DNA of 64,000 nucleotides from Citrus sinensis (GCF_022201045.2 NC_068562.1:2790001-2854000); one strand, 5' to 3'. Shown: positions 1 through 13,800, counted from the stretch's first letter. Notes: a model not told the origin generated them from the sequence alone. Program-made: numbers and translations.

Positions 1-600
1 AGCTTTGTTCATCATATGTTGATGAGTGTGTGTGTGTGTGTACAAATATATATATATATATGCATACCTATCTCTTAGAGTTGTCGTTGCAGAGTATTAA
101 AAAGGGATGTCGCTATATAAAGCTCTCAGATATCATTTTCTCTTCTGAGGTACTGAAAGCTTCTTGAATTCTTCTCTTTTGTGTGCTCAGTCTGTCGTCT
201 CTTTCTTTCTCTTTCTCTCCTTTTCTTTCTCTTTGCTTTCTTTGCAGCAGTGAGTAGTGTTGTTCTTCGTTTGCAATCGCTCTTGTGGAAAAACAGATAG
301 AACAATATATATTATTTATCTACATCTATATGTATGTTTGTATATTATGAGAAAAATGGAGGCCTGAGAGAAGACTACTACTGATATCTCTCTCAAGAAA
401 GAGAAACACAGACCCAGAGAGAGAAGAGGTCGCTATTCTTTCTCCTTCACCTCTTTTTACTCACCATTATTTTATATTTATTCAATTTGACAACTTAAAC
501 AATAAATCAATAATTATTTCTATTTATTTTTTTTTTTCAAAAAACAGGCAAATATAATAGCAAGAAAAAGAAACATAAAAAACAAAATAAATAAATGAAG
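1..600 (+). promoter_or_regulatory. promoter/leader-like sequence without a recognisable coding region
   Basis: A TATATAAA motif at 114-121 is followed 30-130 bases later by a long CT-rich tract (about 155-245), the usual look of a plant core promoter and 5' leader on the plus strand. The only early ATG (347) opens a six-codon ORF that stops at once. I find no coding exon in the next 20 kb that would belong to it. It could drive a non-coding transcript or a gene with small unrecognised exons, or be a promoter relic. What is seen is composition and a TATA box; transcription is inference. Confidence 0.3.
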
Positions 601-1590
601 ACTTAAGTTGTAATTTCCCCTAATTATTAATATTGTTGGCAGATGACTGGAATACCCTCGTCCATTACAACATGTTCTGAGGGTATATCAGTCCTTTCAG
701 ATCACAACCCAAAAAATAATTTAAACTGACATTTTCAACAAAATTATCTTCCAAGGTCTGTGGCTTAAAAACAATCAATATCTATCCTTTGTGTTTTAGG
801 TTTAATTTAAATTTTTCCCTCTATAAAATCACCAAAATGCCATTGGAAGTGTCGGCCTTTTATTGTCATTTTATACGTATTCTTTGGAAACCAACGCAAA
901 CAACGGAATAAAATAAAGATAAGGTCGGTACAAAGTCATCTCAATGATCCAAACTACCACCATCCTTGGGTATGTGCAAATGCCCATAATGCCCTAGCTA
1001 ATCATTATTCATGATTCCACAACAATATTAGTTGGTAAGGGCAGTCCCGTCATTCCAACCATTTCTTAAACTCTTTATGCATTAATTACACAACCAAAAC
1101 TAGATACATATTACATGGGCATAATAACCGAGAGAGAGTTGTTCATTGGGAAAAGCCTGCACGTGCGACGGATGGCGGCACGTGCATAAAATTTGGCTCC
1201 AAACAAGCAAAGTTAGGTTCGTTGTGGGTGGTGTATGGTCTGAAAAGCACTTTTAACTGCTTACCGGTTTGGCAATATCAAGATGGGCATGTTTGATTAG
1301 TCTTTTGATGTATTCTTCATTTTAACATATAAAATGTTGTAGGTTTTTCCCCCTTTTTTTTACTTTTTCTTGATTAAAAAAACTCTTACATGTTCAAAAA
1401 AGTCGAAATGTATCTAAGAATAAATGAAAACGCTGAATTGAAGTAAAAACAAACATGTGATCACTTAAAAAATCGCATAACCACCATATGAATTCATAAA
1501 TAAATTAATAACCCAACCTGAAACTATGACGACTAGTAGTACGTGATTACTAATAAAAGTACATGCTAAAATATTGGAGACATAGAAAAT
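601..1590. other. gene-free AT-rich DNA
   Basis: No ORF of note and no repeat with clear ends. CACGTG core motifs occur around 1160-1185 but no gene lies within reach, so I attach no function to them. Confidence 0.6.
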
Positions 1591-2007
1591 GGGTAAATAC
1601 TCGTTTAGTCTCTGTATTTTGAGTTAAGTACTCATTTCATCCTTTTATTTAAAAAATATCTCAAGATACCCTCCTATTGTTAAATATGTTGTACTCCTAA
1701 CCTAATTTTTTCTTTCATTTTACAATAATACCCTTGCAACAATATTTTTGGGATATTAATTAAAAATGATAATTTATCAAATTAGTTAATTTGCTAATAA
1801 ATAATTATTGGTTAATTTGCTAGTTTATTTTTATAGATAAATTAACTAATGTCTATAATATTTTTGTAAGGAGTATTACCGTAAAAAAAAAGACAAAGTA
1901 AGGATAAGAATGTAATATAATTAATTGTAGGGATATTTTAATTTTTTTTAATATAGAAAGTAAATGGCCACTTAACTTACATACATGAACTAAATAAACA
2001 TTTAGGC
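1591..2007. mobile_element. foldback MITE-like element, copy A
   Basis: The left end reads GGGTAAATACTCGTTTAGT and continues TGTATTTTGAGTTAAGT. The reverse complement of the right end reads CCTAAATGTTTATTTAGT and continues TGTATGTAAGTTAAGT, giving an imperfect terminal inverted repeat of roughly 80 bases. The interior carries ACAATAATACCCTTG, shared with the copy at 6137. No coding capacity and no certain target-site duplication, so the superfamily is left open and the ends are good to about 5 bases. Confidence 0.55.
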
Positions 2008-5000
2008 TAAGGAAAAATCTCAAACGTGAAAATCTCTCAGATATATTTTAAGCCATCATTTTGTGATTTGTAGGTTATCAAGTCTGGATCAGTGAAGGAT
2101 TTTTGATCCTTCAGTGCACTTTCCCAATTATGAGATTTGTTTATTGTTGGTTTTAATTGATGGGCTTTATGGTTTTAATTAATTAATGTTATGATTGCAT
2201 ATGTATTATCACCTCGTATGTTTGGGTTGATCAATTATGCTTACAATAATAATATGCTAGTTCATAATATATTTTTATAAATGTCAAGTGAAATTATTAC
2301 ACTATTTATTTGATTGACAACGCATCATTTTGATAAAATATGGATATATACATTTATATATGAGTAATCACTTTCTACATAGTATCTAATTAAAGCCGTT
2401 TGTCAGATATATATATATGCCTATATGTTAAAATTTATATGTGCAAAAAGAGATGAAATCACGAGACTTGCTAATTAACCACAAAAATTTGAGTATAATT
2501 TTATATGGTCCATATTATTTTGATCTTGCTAATAAAACTTGTAAAAGCACATGCTAAATAATGTACTTTTAATTTGAGATATTGATTTATATACATGGAC
2601 AATAGTTTCCCTTTATTTTCCCCGCTCTAATAAGTTAAAAACCTAAGTGATAAAATGTGTGCTTCCGTATTGGTGATAGTTAAAGCGACATCGTATATAT
2701 CTATCTTTTGAAAGGAAAAATAATAATCATCATCGTAAAGGGTTAGCGAGCTGCGAGCATGCGGTTTACACATGTGGAACGCTTTTTCATTGATGTTGCC
2801 ACCTAAAATGTGCATTAATTGGGCTGTGATTCTTTGTAACAATGGTCATCCTCAGGTCAGGGCTCACGGATAGCTTCCATTTCTTGGTTGCTGCCCAAGG
2901 ATCACCAACATTTCTTTGTTCCAGAAAGCTAGGAGTTCGTTTCTCAATGCAAAAGTAATAATTAATAGATAAATTAACTTCGATCAAGAGTTTAAGCTTC
3001 GGAAATGGTCTTGTCAGCTCAGCGCGTGAATATATGCACTCTAATTGCAAGGATAGGAATCAGTGGAGGGATTGCCCGTTCGAGAAAATAAGGAATTTTA
3101 GAAAAACATTAGGGGTATTATGCTGGTTTTAACAATAAATAAAGAAATAATGTTATGTCATGTATTTATTTATTTTTAAAAACTAACATATAAGAAATAA
3201 TTATATTGAATTTAGTTGCACATGTCACACGTACAGTAATTAATTGTATTGCTTATGATTTACCATAGACTTTTCCACAGGAAAGGTGCAATTATTGGTT
3301 ACTTTTATTGTCTTTCAATAATTGGAGTTTAAAAATGATTTTATCGGAAAAAATCCAGGATAGGAGGTGGCACAATTGTATTAATTAAAACAATGCTGCC
3401 ACTAGGGAATTGCTTTTGTATCTTTAATTAGTTAATGGTGTCAACATCATATATGTCACTGCGTCAGTATCGTTTTGGATGGCTTGGTTATAATTAGCAA
3501 AGCATTTTCCCCAAGTAGTATTGAGAGGTCTACCTTACACCTTTCTCACTTTCGCTCTCTATGATAAAAGGTACTTCACCATTGTGATGAATAAATGCAA
3601 AGAAGAGCAGTTTTATTAGCTTTTTTTTTTTCCTTTTATTTAAGTACTTGGATTTGGGAGTATACGATTGATTACATGTAATTTGAAAAAATAAAATAAA
3701 AAAGATAGTATTTTACCTTCCCAAAATGCTATGAGATGAAAGGGTAGCTCATTAGAACAAGTTCTAGTCCTATATTTAGAATCATTTATCTTCCCATGAA
3801 TGAGGGTAAAATAGATATATTCTTATATTATTAGTTCGGGTTAATATATCTTAATATGAAAATAAAATTTTAGACTGTGCCCGTTCTAGCATATTAGGAT
3901 TCAATATATATATATATATATATAAGAAAATGCAATATTTTGCTCAGATAATAAGATTCTCATTATCTTATTATATATTGAAGTTGTTATTTGAGTCTCT
4001 TCATATGTTGTGAGATCATAGCTTCTCTTGCTTTTTAAGAGTTGGACTTCAACCATCATATATCAAAATAAGGTTTGAATTTATGATGAACCTATCAATC
4101 CATTTCGATTTTAAGGTAATTTGTAATATATATTTTTTTTTCAAAAAATTGAAGGTAAGATATTTAAACTCGATCATCTTTATCGAATTTAAATGAGCCA
4201 AATATAATATGTACAGAAAAGTGGAATCCAATATTTTCAAGTAACTACGTAGACCTTTTGAGTAATTTTTGAAAACATAAGGACTAAATAAGTAATTGCA
4301 TAAATTATAGGAATTAAAGTAGTATTAACTTTTTAAAAAAATAAGGATAATTAAATTTATTTCAAATTCAAATGTAAATAATTTAAAATAATAATCCTAT
4401 ATCAATTCTCGACGTACGTGTGCCAATAGAGGTCAAGCAATGGGAGCAAGATAAAATATAAATGTTTGTTGACTTGAAAAATAAACTATGTTACACGCTA
4501 ATTAGTCTCGATAAGGTTAGCATTATTAAATCTTCATCCCTAATTCAACATTATGTTGTATAAGAAAAAAGACTTGTCATAAATAGTTAATTACACACCC
4601 AATTTCGGATAAATTAAATTTCACGGGTCACTGAATTTGCTTTCTTTAATCGCAAGAAATATCCAAAAGATGACTCGTTATATTTTTCTGTTGTCACAAC
4701 AACATACACATGTATTAAGCCTCATTTCATTTCATTTCATTTGCTTCTCGCTATTCGTACTCAATCGGAGAAAACTTTTAATTCCAATTTCCAACCGCAA
4801 ACAGGATTGATAGTTACAAGCCAACTTTCTAGTTCCTCCATCTCATCCGTCGTCTTTTGGTGATCCATCTCACGTGAATCCCACCCGCCTCACCCTCACA
4901 CGCGTCGCCCTGTATCTCGTCCCCTCCGCCCGTCACGTGCCCAAGTTGGCCCTTTCCCCCGTGTGTCCCCCCCCCCCCCCCCAACCCCCTCCTTTTTAAA

Positions 5001-6136
5001 TTGATTGTGTCGGGCCGGTGCGTGTGTCTCTCATTGTTACCTCTAAGCACAAGTACCGCCACCTCAGTTTTCTTTTCTTTTTTCTATTTATTTATTTATT
5101 TATTTTTTGGTTCCATCCATACCGTACGGGGTGGGCTTTTGGTTAGTTTCTATACGAACCAAATCGAATCGAATTGTAGTATGTGCTAATTTTATTCGGT
5201 TCGGTTCCGATAATAAAAATAAAATAATGATTCATAAATTTCTGAATTAATTGATTTTACCGAACCAAACTGAAAAATCAAACAATTTGGAGAGAAATTA
5301 AAAATAGATTTTATCTTACTTAATACAAGTGATTATTGATGCGATAATATACATTTAATTTAATTCATTTAATTGTTACTGCTTAGCTCACTTTAAGAGA
5401 TAATGTAGGTGTTGTCGATATGGATGTGTGTTAATAATTTGGTGTGGGGTTCTAATATTGTTAGAAGATATTTGAATAATCAATAAGTGATCAATGGTGA
5501 ACGTCGATGGTAAATTGACAATAAAACTTTGAAGTTTCTTTTATATGTAATTTTGTGTTGTTTCTTCCTTATTTTATTTATTATTGTTGTGGATGTGTAA
5601 TTTTAATGGATACCGAGGATAAGTAAGTTGTTTTGTGTTGAATTTTACTATGTTATTTGTGGATTTATAAATTATAGATTGTTGCTATAGTATTACCATA
5701 TGAGTAATGATACAGCTACAAAACTGACGTGACATGATAAGATTGGTTGAATTAAATATCACTTGGCCCACATGATTTGTTTTTATTAATTTATATTTTC
5801 ATTCAACCAATGAATTAATGACACGTTAATTTGTACAAAATAAGTTTGTACAAGAATTTGTAACTGTATCATTACTCTATTACTATTATGTTTTTTTTTA
5901 TTAAATATATATGGTAAAATTATTCAAATCAAATTAAACCAAACCAAACTAAATCATAGAACCGAACCGAACTAAAATAAATTAATTTGGTTCAATTTGA
6001 TTCGGTTGGGTTCGGTTCTGATCTAGTGTTTGATTTATATTTGGTTCATCAAATTGTGAATCACGCTCACACATATATAATCGTTTTCAGGAGCAATTTC
6101 AACGGATTAAATTTTTTTTTCAATACATTTTAAAAA
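2008..6136. other. gene-free region with simple repeats and CCGAAC-rich element remains
   Basis: Short ORFs here (for example 2787-3050 and 4829-5062 on the minus strand) have no family resemblance and no splice support. Notable sequence: an (AT)n run at about 3903-3924, a C16 homopolymer at 4967-4982, and two clusters of CGGTTC/CCGAAC motifs (about 5200-5270 and 5935-6020) that flank the small MITE at 5702-5877. Such clustered subterminal motifs are typical of non-autonomous hAT-like elements, but the outer ends cannot be fixed. Confidence 0.5.
5702..5877. mobile_element. small foldback MITE nested between CCGAAC clusters
   Basis: GAGTAATGATACAGCTACAAA at the left end is matched in inverted orientation by TTTGTAACTGTATCATTACTC at the right end, with one mismatch over 21 bases. 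A second internal inverted pair (GATTGGTTGAAT with ATTCAACCAATG) lets the whole 176 bases fold. It is non-coding. A target-site duplication is not clear. Confidence 0.65.
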
Positions 6137-6755
6137 GGGTGAATATTTGTTTAATTCTTGTATTTAAAAAGAAATCTCAAAATACTTCTATTATTAAATA
6201 CGTTACACTCTTACTCTTAATTTTTTTTTAACTTTTATAATAATACCCTTGTAACAATATTTCTGACATTAATTGTTAATTAATGTTTCATCTATAAAAA
6301 AAAAAAGTTAATTAATAAATTAACCAATAAGTACTTATTAGTTATTAGCTCAATAAGAAATAAATATCAGTATGAAACAACTGGTATTTTCATAGTTTTG
6401 TAACAATCTTGCTAATTATTATTTATAAATAAATTAATACCAAATAATTTAAAGCAATGTTGAATATCTTTGCAACAATCTTGTTAATAATTTTTTTTTG
6501 TAAAAAAATAATCGACCAAATTAATCCTCAAGTAAAATGATAACTATTATTTTTATTGTTTAATTTTAAGGCTAATATGATAAATTTACATTTTTTCCTT
6601 TCATTAATATCTCTAAAAATATTCTTCAAAGAAAAAATAAGGGTAGGATTGTAATATAATAACCATCAAAGGTGTTTTGATGTCATTTTTTAAATATAAG
6701 AATTGAACGACCATTTAACTTAAAAATTAAAAATTAAAAAAATATTTATTTTTTA
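6137..6755. mobile_element. foldback MITE-like element, copy B
   Basis: Same family as 1591-2007: the left part has TTCTTGTATTTAAAAAGAAATC and an internal ATAATACCCTTGTAACAATATT. The right part, inverted, reads TTCTTATATTTAAAAAATGACATC. It is about 200 bases longer than copy A because of AT-rich internal sequence. Ends are approximate and no target-site duplication was found. Confidence 0.5.
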
Positions 6756-6875
6756 AAAAAAGTTCTGACATCCACGATAAAAAAAAAAAAAATGACCACA
6801 TACATACATTTAAAAAAAGAGAGAGGGAGAGAAAGAAGAAACCTTTGCACTAATTTAAGTATCAGTGTACTAGAT

Positions 6876-7037
6876 CGTCAACTTTTTGAGAACTAGTAAG
6901 TTTTTCATGTTATGTGTAATGTATACTGTTAATGTTGTCAGATAACTTTGGACTAAAACGTCAACTTTTTGAGAACTAGAAGTTTTTTCATGCTATCTGT
7001 AATGTGTAACAGTTAATGTACGTACTTAGGTAACTTT
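6876..7037. repeat. 83-bp tandem duplication
   Basis: Two adjacent units start with CGTCAACTTTTTGAGAACTA at 6876 and 6959. Both continue through TTTTTCATG, GTAATGT and GTTAATGT blocks with scattered changes. The second unit decays after about 7030. Confidence 0.7.
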
Positions 7038-7300
7038 GTAAGAATTGTACAGAATTTGTGCGTTTGAGACAAAACGATGATTCGCAATCTTGACAAAGGG
7101 CAGACTTTTAAGATCCCCAGGAAAATAATGCATGTGTGCAGAGCAATGCATTATTAATTATATCCTATGCTTTTAATTCCGCGGGGGCTTTAAATGAGAG
7201 GGAATCATTTCCCAGTAAATAGAGTTGGGACTCCACTTTAATGAACGTAATGAAGCACGCGGTCAAAATTTTTATAAGGAAATCTGCCATATATGATTTA

Positions 7301-7575
7301 GGGTGTGTTTGAAATTGAGTTGTTGTATCTTTTAAATAACAGCTGCTGTGAAAAAAAAAAATTGTAACTATGAAATAAAAGTTAATAATATGTAATACAT
7401 ATAAATTTTAAATAATAATTTTGATAAAATTATTAAAGATATAATAGATTATCCATTATACAAATGAAAAATTATATCAATATAGTTTTTAAACTACAGC
7501 AGCTAGTATTTACCAAACACTTTACTGTTGTAGTTTTTAGGTTACAACTGTCCAATCTCAATCACAAACACACCC
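7301..7575. mobile_element. Tourist-like (PIF/Harbinger-type) MITE, complete
   Basis: The left end GGGTGTGTTTG is the exact inverse of the right end CAAACACACCC, and the similarity continues inward (ATTGAG / CTCAAT, CAGCTGCTG / CAGCAGCTAG). It is flanked on both sides by TTA (7298-7300 and 7576-7578), the 3-base duplication expected for PIF/Harbinger elements. The 275-base length and lack of coding sequence fit a Tourist MITE. Confidence 0.8.
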
Positions 7576-7578
7576 TTA

Positions 7579-10275
7579 CTCACATGAAAGAAATAAGAAT
7601 AACATAGAAAAATAATTTCACCTGATATAATAATATTTGGGAAATGAAGAAAAGAAAAAGGAAATAATAACATGATAACTTCATGCACGCTTGCTGTCTA
7701 AAAGAATTTTAATAAAAATTCTTTCTTCTTCTTTTTTTCTTGTTCTTTTTTATGTAACTTACAGCCGCTCAAACCAAAATCTGAATATTAGGAAGGTTGT
7801 TCCTCACCATCAAAACTAGATCTTGGCATTGTGTATAAAAAGTTTTCAATTGTAAGTATGCAACTTTTATTATTTATATTTTTTATATATTATTTTTAAA
7901 GCAAGGATAGTAAATCCCAAATAAGATTTTGAGCAACTAACTCCCCAATTGAGTGGCCAATAAAATAAAGTTTCTTAAAATTACTCAATTATCATCATTC
8001 AATTTTTTTTTTAATTGATAAAAAGTTTGTATCCTAACTAATGCAACACAAATATAGAACTCATTAATTGGATGATAAATATATCACATCATTTGCCACA
8101 TATTATTATTAGAATTATTTATTTAGAAGTTAAATTATTATAATTTAAAGAATAATTTCATCTATGAACTTTCTGGTGGTCTCAATTTTTTATAATAAGC
8201 TAACAACAATTTTATTCTCTAAATTGCCGAATTAAGATTAATTAACAGTAAAAATTATGTGCTCATTTGAAGTAAAAATCTTAATTATCCAGTAAAAAGG
8301 ACAATATTATAATTTTAGGTTTATGATAATTTTTAAAGATTTGAGTAATGCTACACTTTCCTATTAGTATCTCAGCCACTATTATCTCAACTGACTCATT
8401 CATCCATTGGATAGTCAAACAGACTCGTAAGTAAGTTTAATAGTAACGAAATTCACCACCAATGAATAAGTGCCACTTAATAATTGAGATGAAAAGTATT
8501 GGGATAATAATTGAGAAGTTTAGTATCATCGTAAAAAATTTATATTATAAAAGTATCTATAATGGTCAGGTTAGAGTAGTATCTTCAAATGAAAGGATTT
8601 TTGACCAAATTAAAAAATGTGTTATAAAATTTTCATCAAATAATTATGTGACAAAACCTTGACTAAAAAGCCATATAATTTCAAGTGTTTGTCAAATAAT
8701 TTAAGCCACAACTCTTTATTAGTAATATCAAATAGACTCTTAGTCTAACAAATAAAAATTAAATCCTTTTAATTTTATCGTAAATTTTGCTGATAAATTA
8801 TTAATGTGTTATAATGACTATCAATGAACGTACGGATAAGAACCATAAAATGCCACTCTCATCGATCCTAAATACTGCTATTGGTAAGGGAATACTCATA
8901 ACTGACTAATAAGTCAAATAATCCATTGGTTAGATAGAAGAGGCTGAGCTCACAATTCTTGAGAGAGCATCAATGCAATGTTGAAGAAATAATGTGAAAC
9001 ACATCACATGGTACGGGAAAATGAGCAAAACTCTCTCTCTCTCTCTTGTTCGTTAAAATTAATCGAGACCTCCCTCAAAGTTTAAAACAATCCAGCGAGC
9101 ATCAATACAAAGTTGAAGAAATACTGTGAAACACATCACATGCCACTGATTCTACTCTTTATGAGCACGATAAAAAAGGAAAAGGAAAATCGAAGGGACA
9201 AAAGAAAAGGAATATCTAGCTAGATGGTAAAGAAAGAAAGAACACATACGCAGGGCAATTTGTTGTACGAGGAAGCGTCAACGCCAATTTCCTAACTGTC
9301 TCTTTTTGCTCAATGGAGAAATGGAAAAGGAAATGCATGATGCGTAGCCAAAGCAAGAAAAAGAAAAGACCACGCCCACAGCTCACTCACTCACCGCCAC
9401 ACACGACAAAATGCATGGGTCTCACCATTTCAACTTTTTCCCTTCACAACAGGCACATTTACCACCCCACATAAATTCCTTAGTGAATAATAATACTTAA
9501 AGACAGACTCTTTGAAAAGAAAGAAATAGAATGGTCCCTTCTCTTTGTTTCTCTTTGTCTTTTTAAATGTCAATCAAATTATTCCTTGCATTCTTCTTGA
9601 TGCTTCTCCCTTTTTCATCTTATTTTTGAACATACAAGCATTCGCCATTTAGTTACATGGCTTTGCCTTGGTGTGACCACAACTTCACTAATCTGCGCTT
9701 GCTGGGGAATTGACCAATCAGGGTTTTATTGATTCCTTTTAATTTTTTGACTTATAACTTCGGGGATTAGCCTTGCCCTTCTATAATTATTGTTTTTCTT
9801 GACTCTAGAGGATTCGCTTCTGTTTTATGTGTTTACTTCATCTATTTAAATGAAACAAGCTACCAAAGAGATGGGTCCAAGGTTTAGTTGCACCACTTAT
9901 TGTGATTGACGAAAAAAGTGGGTTCGTTCCGTTCCTCTTCCAAGTTTCTAGTCAAGTCAACTATGGCGTTTGAGTTCGCTGAGGTTGAATGATTCCAATT
10001 GATTATTAATTGCAATTCAATCGAATTAATTAAAAGTTCCTCGTGTAATTAGAATTCCAATGGAAAAAGGGGAAAAACAACAACAACCACATAATCAAAA
10101 ACTTGTTCAAATAAAAAAGAACATACATTGGATACGAAATCACAACCTTGTACTTATCTAACGAGTTTGAATCTTAAAGTTAAGATCTAATTTTAGTGGT
10201 ACAAAAAGGCATTCTTAGATCTCAAATACTTAGTTTGAACTTTGATGGATACATAAATAACATATAACAAAATGT
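7579..10275. other. gene-free region with small repeats
   Basis: No supported gene. An imperfect inverted structure spans about 8344-8530 (GAGTAATGCTACAC at its left resembles the end of the 5702 element). Two 46-base direct repeats lie at 8965-9010 and 9097-9142, and a short (TC)n run at about 9032-9047. Confidence 0.55.
8965..9142. repeat. 46-bp direct repeat, two copies 132 bp apart
   Basis: Copies at 8965-9010 and 9097-9142 both run GAGCATCAAT...GTTGAAGAAAT...TGTGAAACACATCACATG with only a few substitutions. No coding meaning is apparent. Confidence 0.7.
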
Positions 10276-10891
10276 TTCCCAATTTTTTTTATGCAGCCTA
10301 ATTATAATTTAAAATTTTATTTTTAAAGTAAACCACAATACAAGAATAAAAGCTAACCACGCCAGAGGATTACAATAAGGTATAGAATAGTCACTACCCA
10401 AATATGTCTTACAGGAGATATAGGTTCTCTAACTCACCACTCAAGAGGTTTACAAAGCGATACATATATTCACCATCCAATAAGGTCCTACAAGAGATAT
10501 GAAGCTTCCCAACTCACCACTCTAAGGAATCCATTAAAAAAACAAATACTAAGTTACATGGAGAATCTCTAAAAACAAGAGCCCACTTCTAACTTACATC
10601 TCAAAATCACACATGCATGCCTTCTAAAATTACTACCTATTACCTTTATATAGACAAATTGAAACATCCTTTCAAATTTAGGATATGATCTCTATTATTC
10701 TAGAACTCAAATCAAACTTAAATTAAAGGTCTTAGCTGTAACAAGATGGAAGAGAACAAAACAAAACATAAACTTCAAAGTTAGTTTTAACAGCAAATAA
10801 AGTTTTCCAGATATAAAGCTTGCTGATTAAATCTTGATGCATTGATGCCAATAAATTTAGGACATTCGATCTTGTACAGAATTTCTAACAA
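10276..10891 (-). mobile_element. LTR-like segment with 80-bp tandem repeats
   Basis: On the minus strand the segment begins TGTTAGAAATTCTGTACAAG, later has a TATA-like TATATAAAGG near 10650, and then two 80-base tandem units (10439-10518 and 10359-10438), each starting GGTGAGTT. This arrangement resembles a solo LTR. A canonical CA end and a convincing 5-base target duplication are missing, and no second LTR, gag or pol is seen, so the call is tentative. Confidence 0.35.
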
Positions 10892-13800
10892 ATGTAACCT
10901 TTATTGACAAAATCTTGAATATCATTAATAAAAGAAATCTGAATTTGATTTTGTGAAGTTACTAAAAAACTAGACACATTTATCTTTCTGCTATAGATAA
11001 TACACAATTTAATTATATCTAAAAAAATGTAGTTTATTCGAACAAGTAGACTAATAATCTTGGGCTGTGCTAGTCCTTTTGGATCAAATTTGAAAACACT
11101 CCTGTGACAAATTTTCCACCTACTCGTGAGAGTTTGGATTCAAATATTTATTTAGCCTTATGCTTATATTCTTATAAGATCATTATTCATAGTTTACACA
11201 CACACACTACTATAAATATTCATGTTAAAAAAGAAAAAAAAATCTTTAGAAGATCACAAAACTCATACTCGAACGTAAAAAATATTTAAACCTGTGAATA
11301 AAATTAGAACATGTGAATTGCAGGTTAATAATGCACCGTAAATCAAATTTGACCGGTTGAGTACTACTCAATATACTGATCAGATAGGCTGGCCCTTTTG
11401 TCTTGGCAATAAAAAAAAATGAATATTCAGGACATATTTGCTTTGCCTGAATTGAGTCAATTATACGAACCATTCGTGATGTTTTTCGGCATATCAGGTC
11501 GCTAAACTTCACAAATTTGTGTTAAATGAAATTAATTGCGATTTATTATACAAGAAGAGCCTAACTTATACTAAAAAACTGACTCAAGGGATACCTCAAG
11601 CTTATATTCTTAGTCCATGAACAGTTCTTAACTGATGTGGGATATCTCCTCATCCTCAACGTTAGGAACCTAGTGAGTCATGTCAATCGTTAATAACAAT
11701 TTTGCTCTAATTATTATGGGTTCTAAATCATGGGTTTTACATATCGGTCTACGATATCGTTGTAAAGAATCTCGTCTTGTTTTCCACCTGATGAGAGGAA
11801 CTTGTTGCGCCGAGTAAACTATCAGTTTTCAATTAGGTGGTGCAGGCTTTTCTACTATAAGGAGCTCTCTGTTTGCATGAATCCTAAGTTAAAAATAATT
11901 TAGGTTTAAGTTACAAGATGGGTAAGACATTACAGCATAATTCTATTATCTTGATCTTGCATTTTAAAGAAAATTTTATCTAACTGCCTAAGAAGAGTGG
12001 TTGGTCCAGTGGTCTGGTTTGCTTCCGTGATCAGGTCCGGATATGGTCACTTTTTCTTAAAATAACAATTATAATAATAATAATAATAATAATAAGATAC
12101 CTCTTTTTCTGAATGGAAGTATTTTTTTCTTTTTTTTAATGATCTTAAGAGTAGACACCGTCTTCTTTGAGCTTATATATTTGGAATGTGTTTTTTTTAC
12201 AACGTATGGTATACGGGCTATGCTACATTGGAACTAAGCACTATACTGAAACAGGTGATATATAAGTTGTGTTACAGTAGAATTTAGATGTTTGATATTA
12301 ATTTGAATTCTCTCTTAGTATGATTGATTAAGTTTGAAAATCTTGTAATATATATATATATATATATATATAATGGCGAATTATTGATAATATCTCTTTA
12401 ATTATTATTTTTATTCATATTTAATAACCAATAATTACTTGAATATATTTTGAGAAGTTTAAATAATGAGAGAATCGCGATCCATTAGACTTGCATTGAA
12501 GTAAGATAATGATTTTACAAAAATATCTGGTAATGCTTACTGGTAAATTCAGAATGATCATGAACTTTTTAATGCTATACTTGTCACTTTGAGCCTACAA
12601 AAGCTTGGAAATTCCATGGTTTCGTGTGTTGCAGAAGTATTACCAATGTGGCAAAGACCGATTAAAAAGATATATGAATATGAAAGTGATGGTACTCTTT
12701 CCTTAAATGAATAATCATACAGCAATCATATCCTAATTGCTTGTTTGTACATAAAATCAACAAGAGTAATTATTTAAAAATGATTAGCCTTTACCTAATG
12801 ATGTGAAGCCCTAACCAACCACTTCCTAGAAGGAGGCATCATTAGATACTGTTTATGATGTTAAGCCAAAAAAAAAAAAAAAATCATGTTTTTTACTTAA
12901 AAACTAAGCCTCGTGACCCTCTTGCACCACCAAACCCCAATTTTTTTAATGATTCAGTCTTCTTCTCCATTGGTCCGAAGAGTTGAAATCCATCCATGTT
13001 GAAGCTTATATAATGAGAAAATCATTAAAATAATTCTCCAATGCTGTCTATTTTAAAAGTTCCATATAAAAGCTAGCAATTCAAGTTTGCGTTTATTTCA
13101 GATAGAAAATTAAATTAAATTAAGTTAGAAAGTATATTATTTTGGAGAAACAAGTAAACAACAGAAGAAATTAATATGCAATTTGAATGGGGCTAGATCA
13201 GAAGATATAGACAACTCACCTTTCATTCGTAAATTTATATTCATCTTACATATTATATATTACCTATTATTTATATTTGCTACTGTGTGCAATTAATTAA
13301 TTATTATATGATTAAAGTGCCTAAGTAAAACAATAGCATCAAAACACAATATTTATGATGCATTAAAGAGGGAGCAACTTTAAAGCTCTCTTTCCACTAT
13401 AACCTCGCACTAGAGAATAAGAAAACTTTAAAGAGTAGTAATAATATGCCTCACTTTTAATCAAAGGTCAGTGAGGCCAATGGAATTGAAGAAGTTGAGG
13501 AGGATGCAATATGGAAGTCATTATCAAGAATAGATTTCATCAATGACAACCTAGCCCCTAAAATCAGTACTTCACTATAAATGATTTAAAAAAGAGAAAA
13601 AACTAAAGATTCAAAGTTGAATGACCTTATATTGATAGAGAGTAGTGGAAAATGCCAAAAGCTAGCTTATCTCCAAGACTTTTTGAGAATAATTATATCT
13701 CATGCAAAAGAATACAAAGATGATGATATCTTTGTTTATTTATTTGTTAATTATCAAGATACATTATGACAATTAGCCACCATATATGTAGATGATTGTT

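Noticed and set aside
10271-10896. AATGT as a 5-base target duplication for the LTR-like segment
   Set aside because: A 5-base match in AT-rich DNA is expected by chance and the adjoining bases are not the TG..CA end of an LTR.
11570-11650. U-snRNA-type promoter (ATCCCACATCA then ATATAAGC on the minus strand)
   Set aside because: The upstream element has one mismatch, the distance to the TATA-like motif is shorter than expected for plant snRNA genes, and no snRNA sequence follows. Similar strings also occur in plant LTRs.
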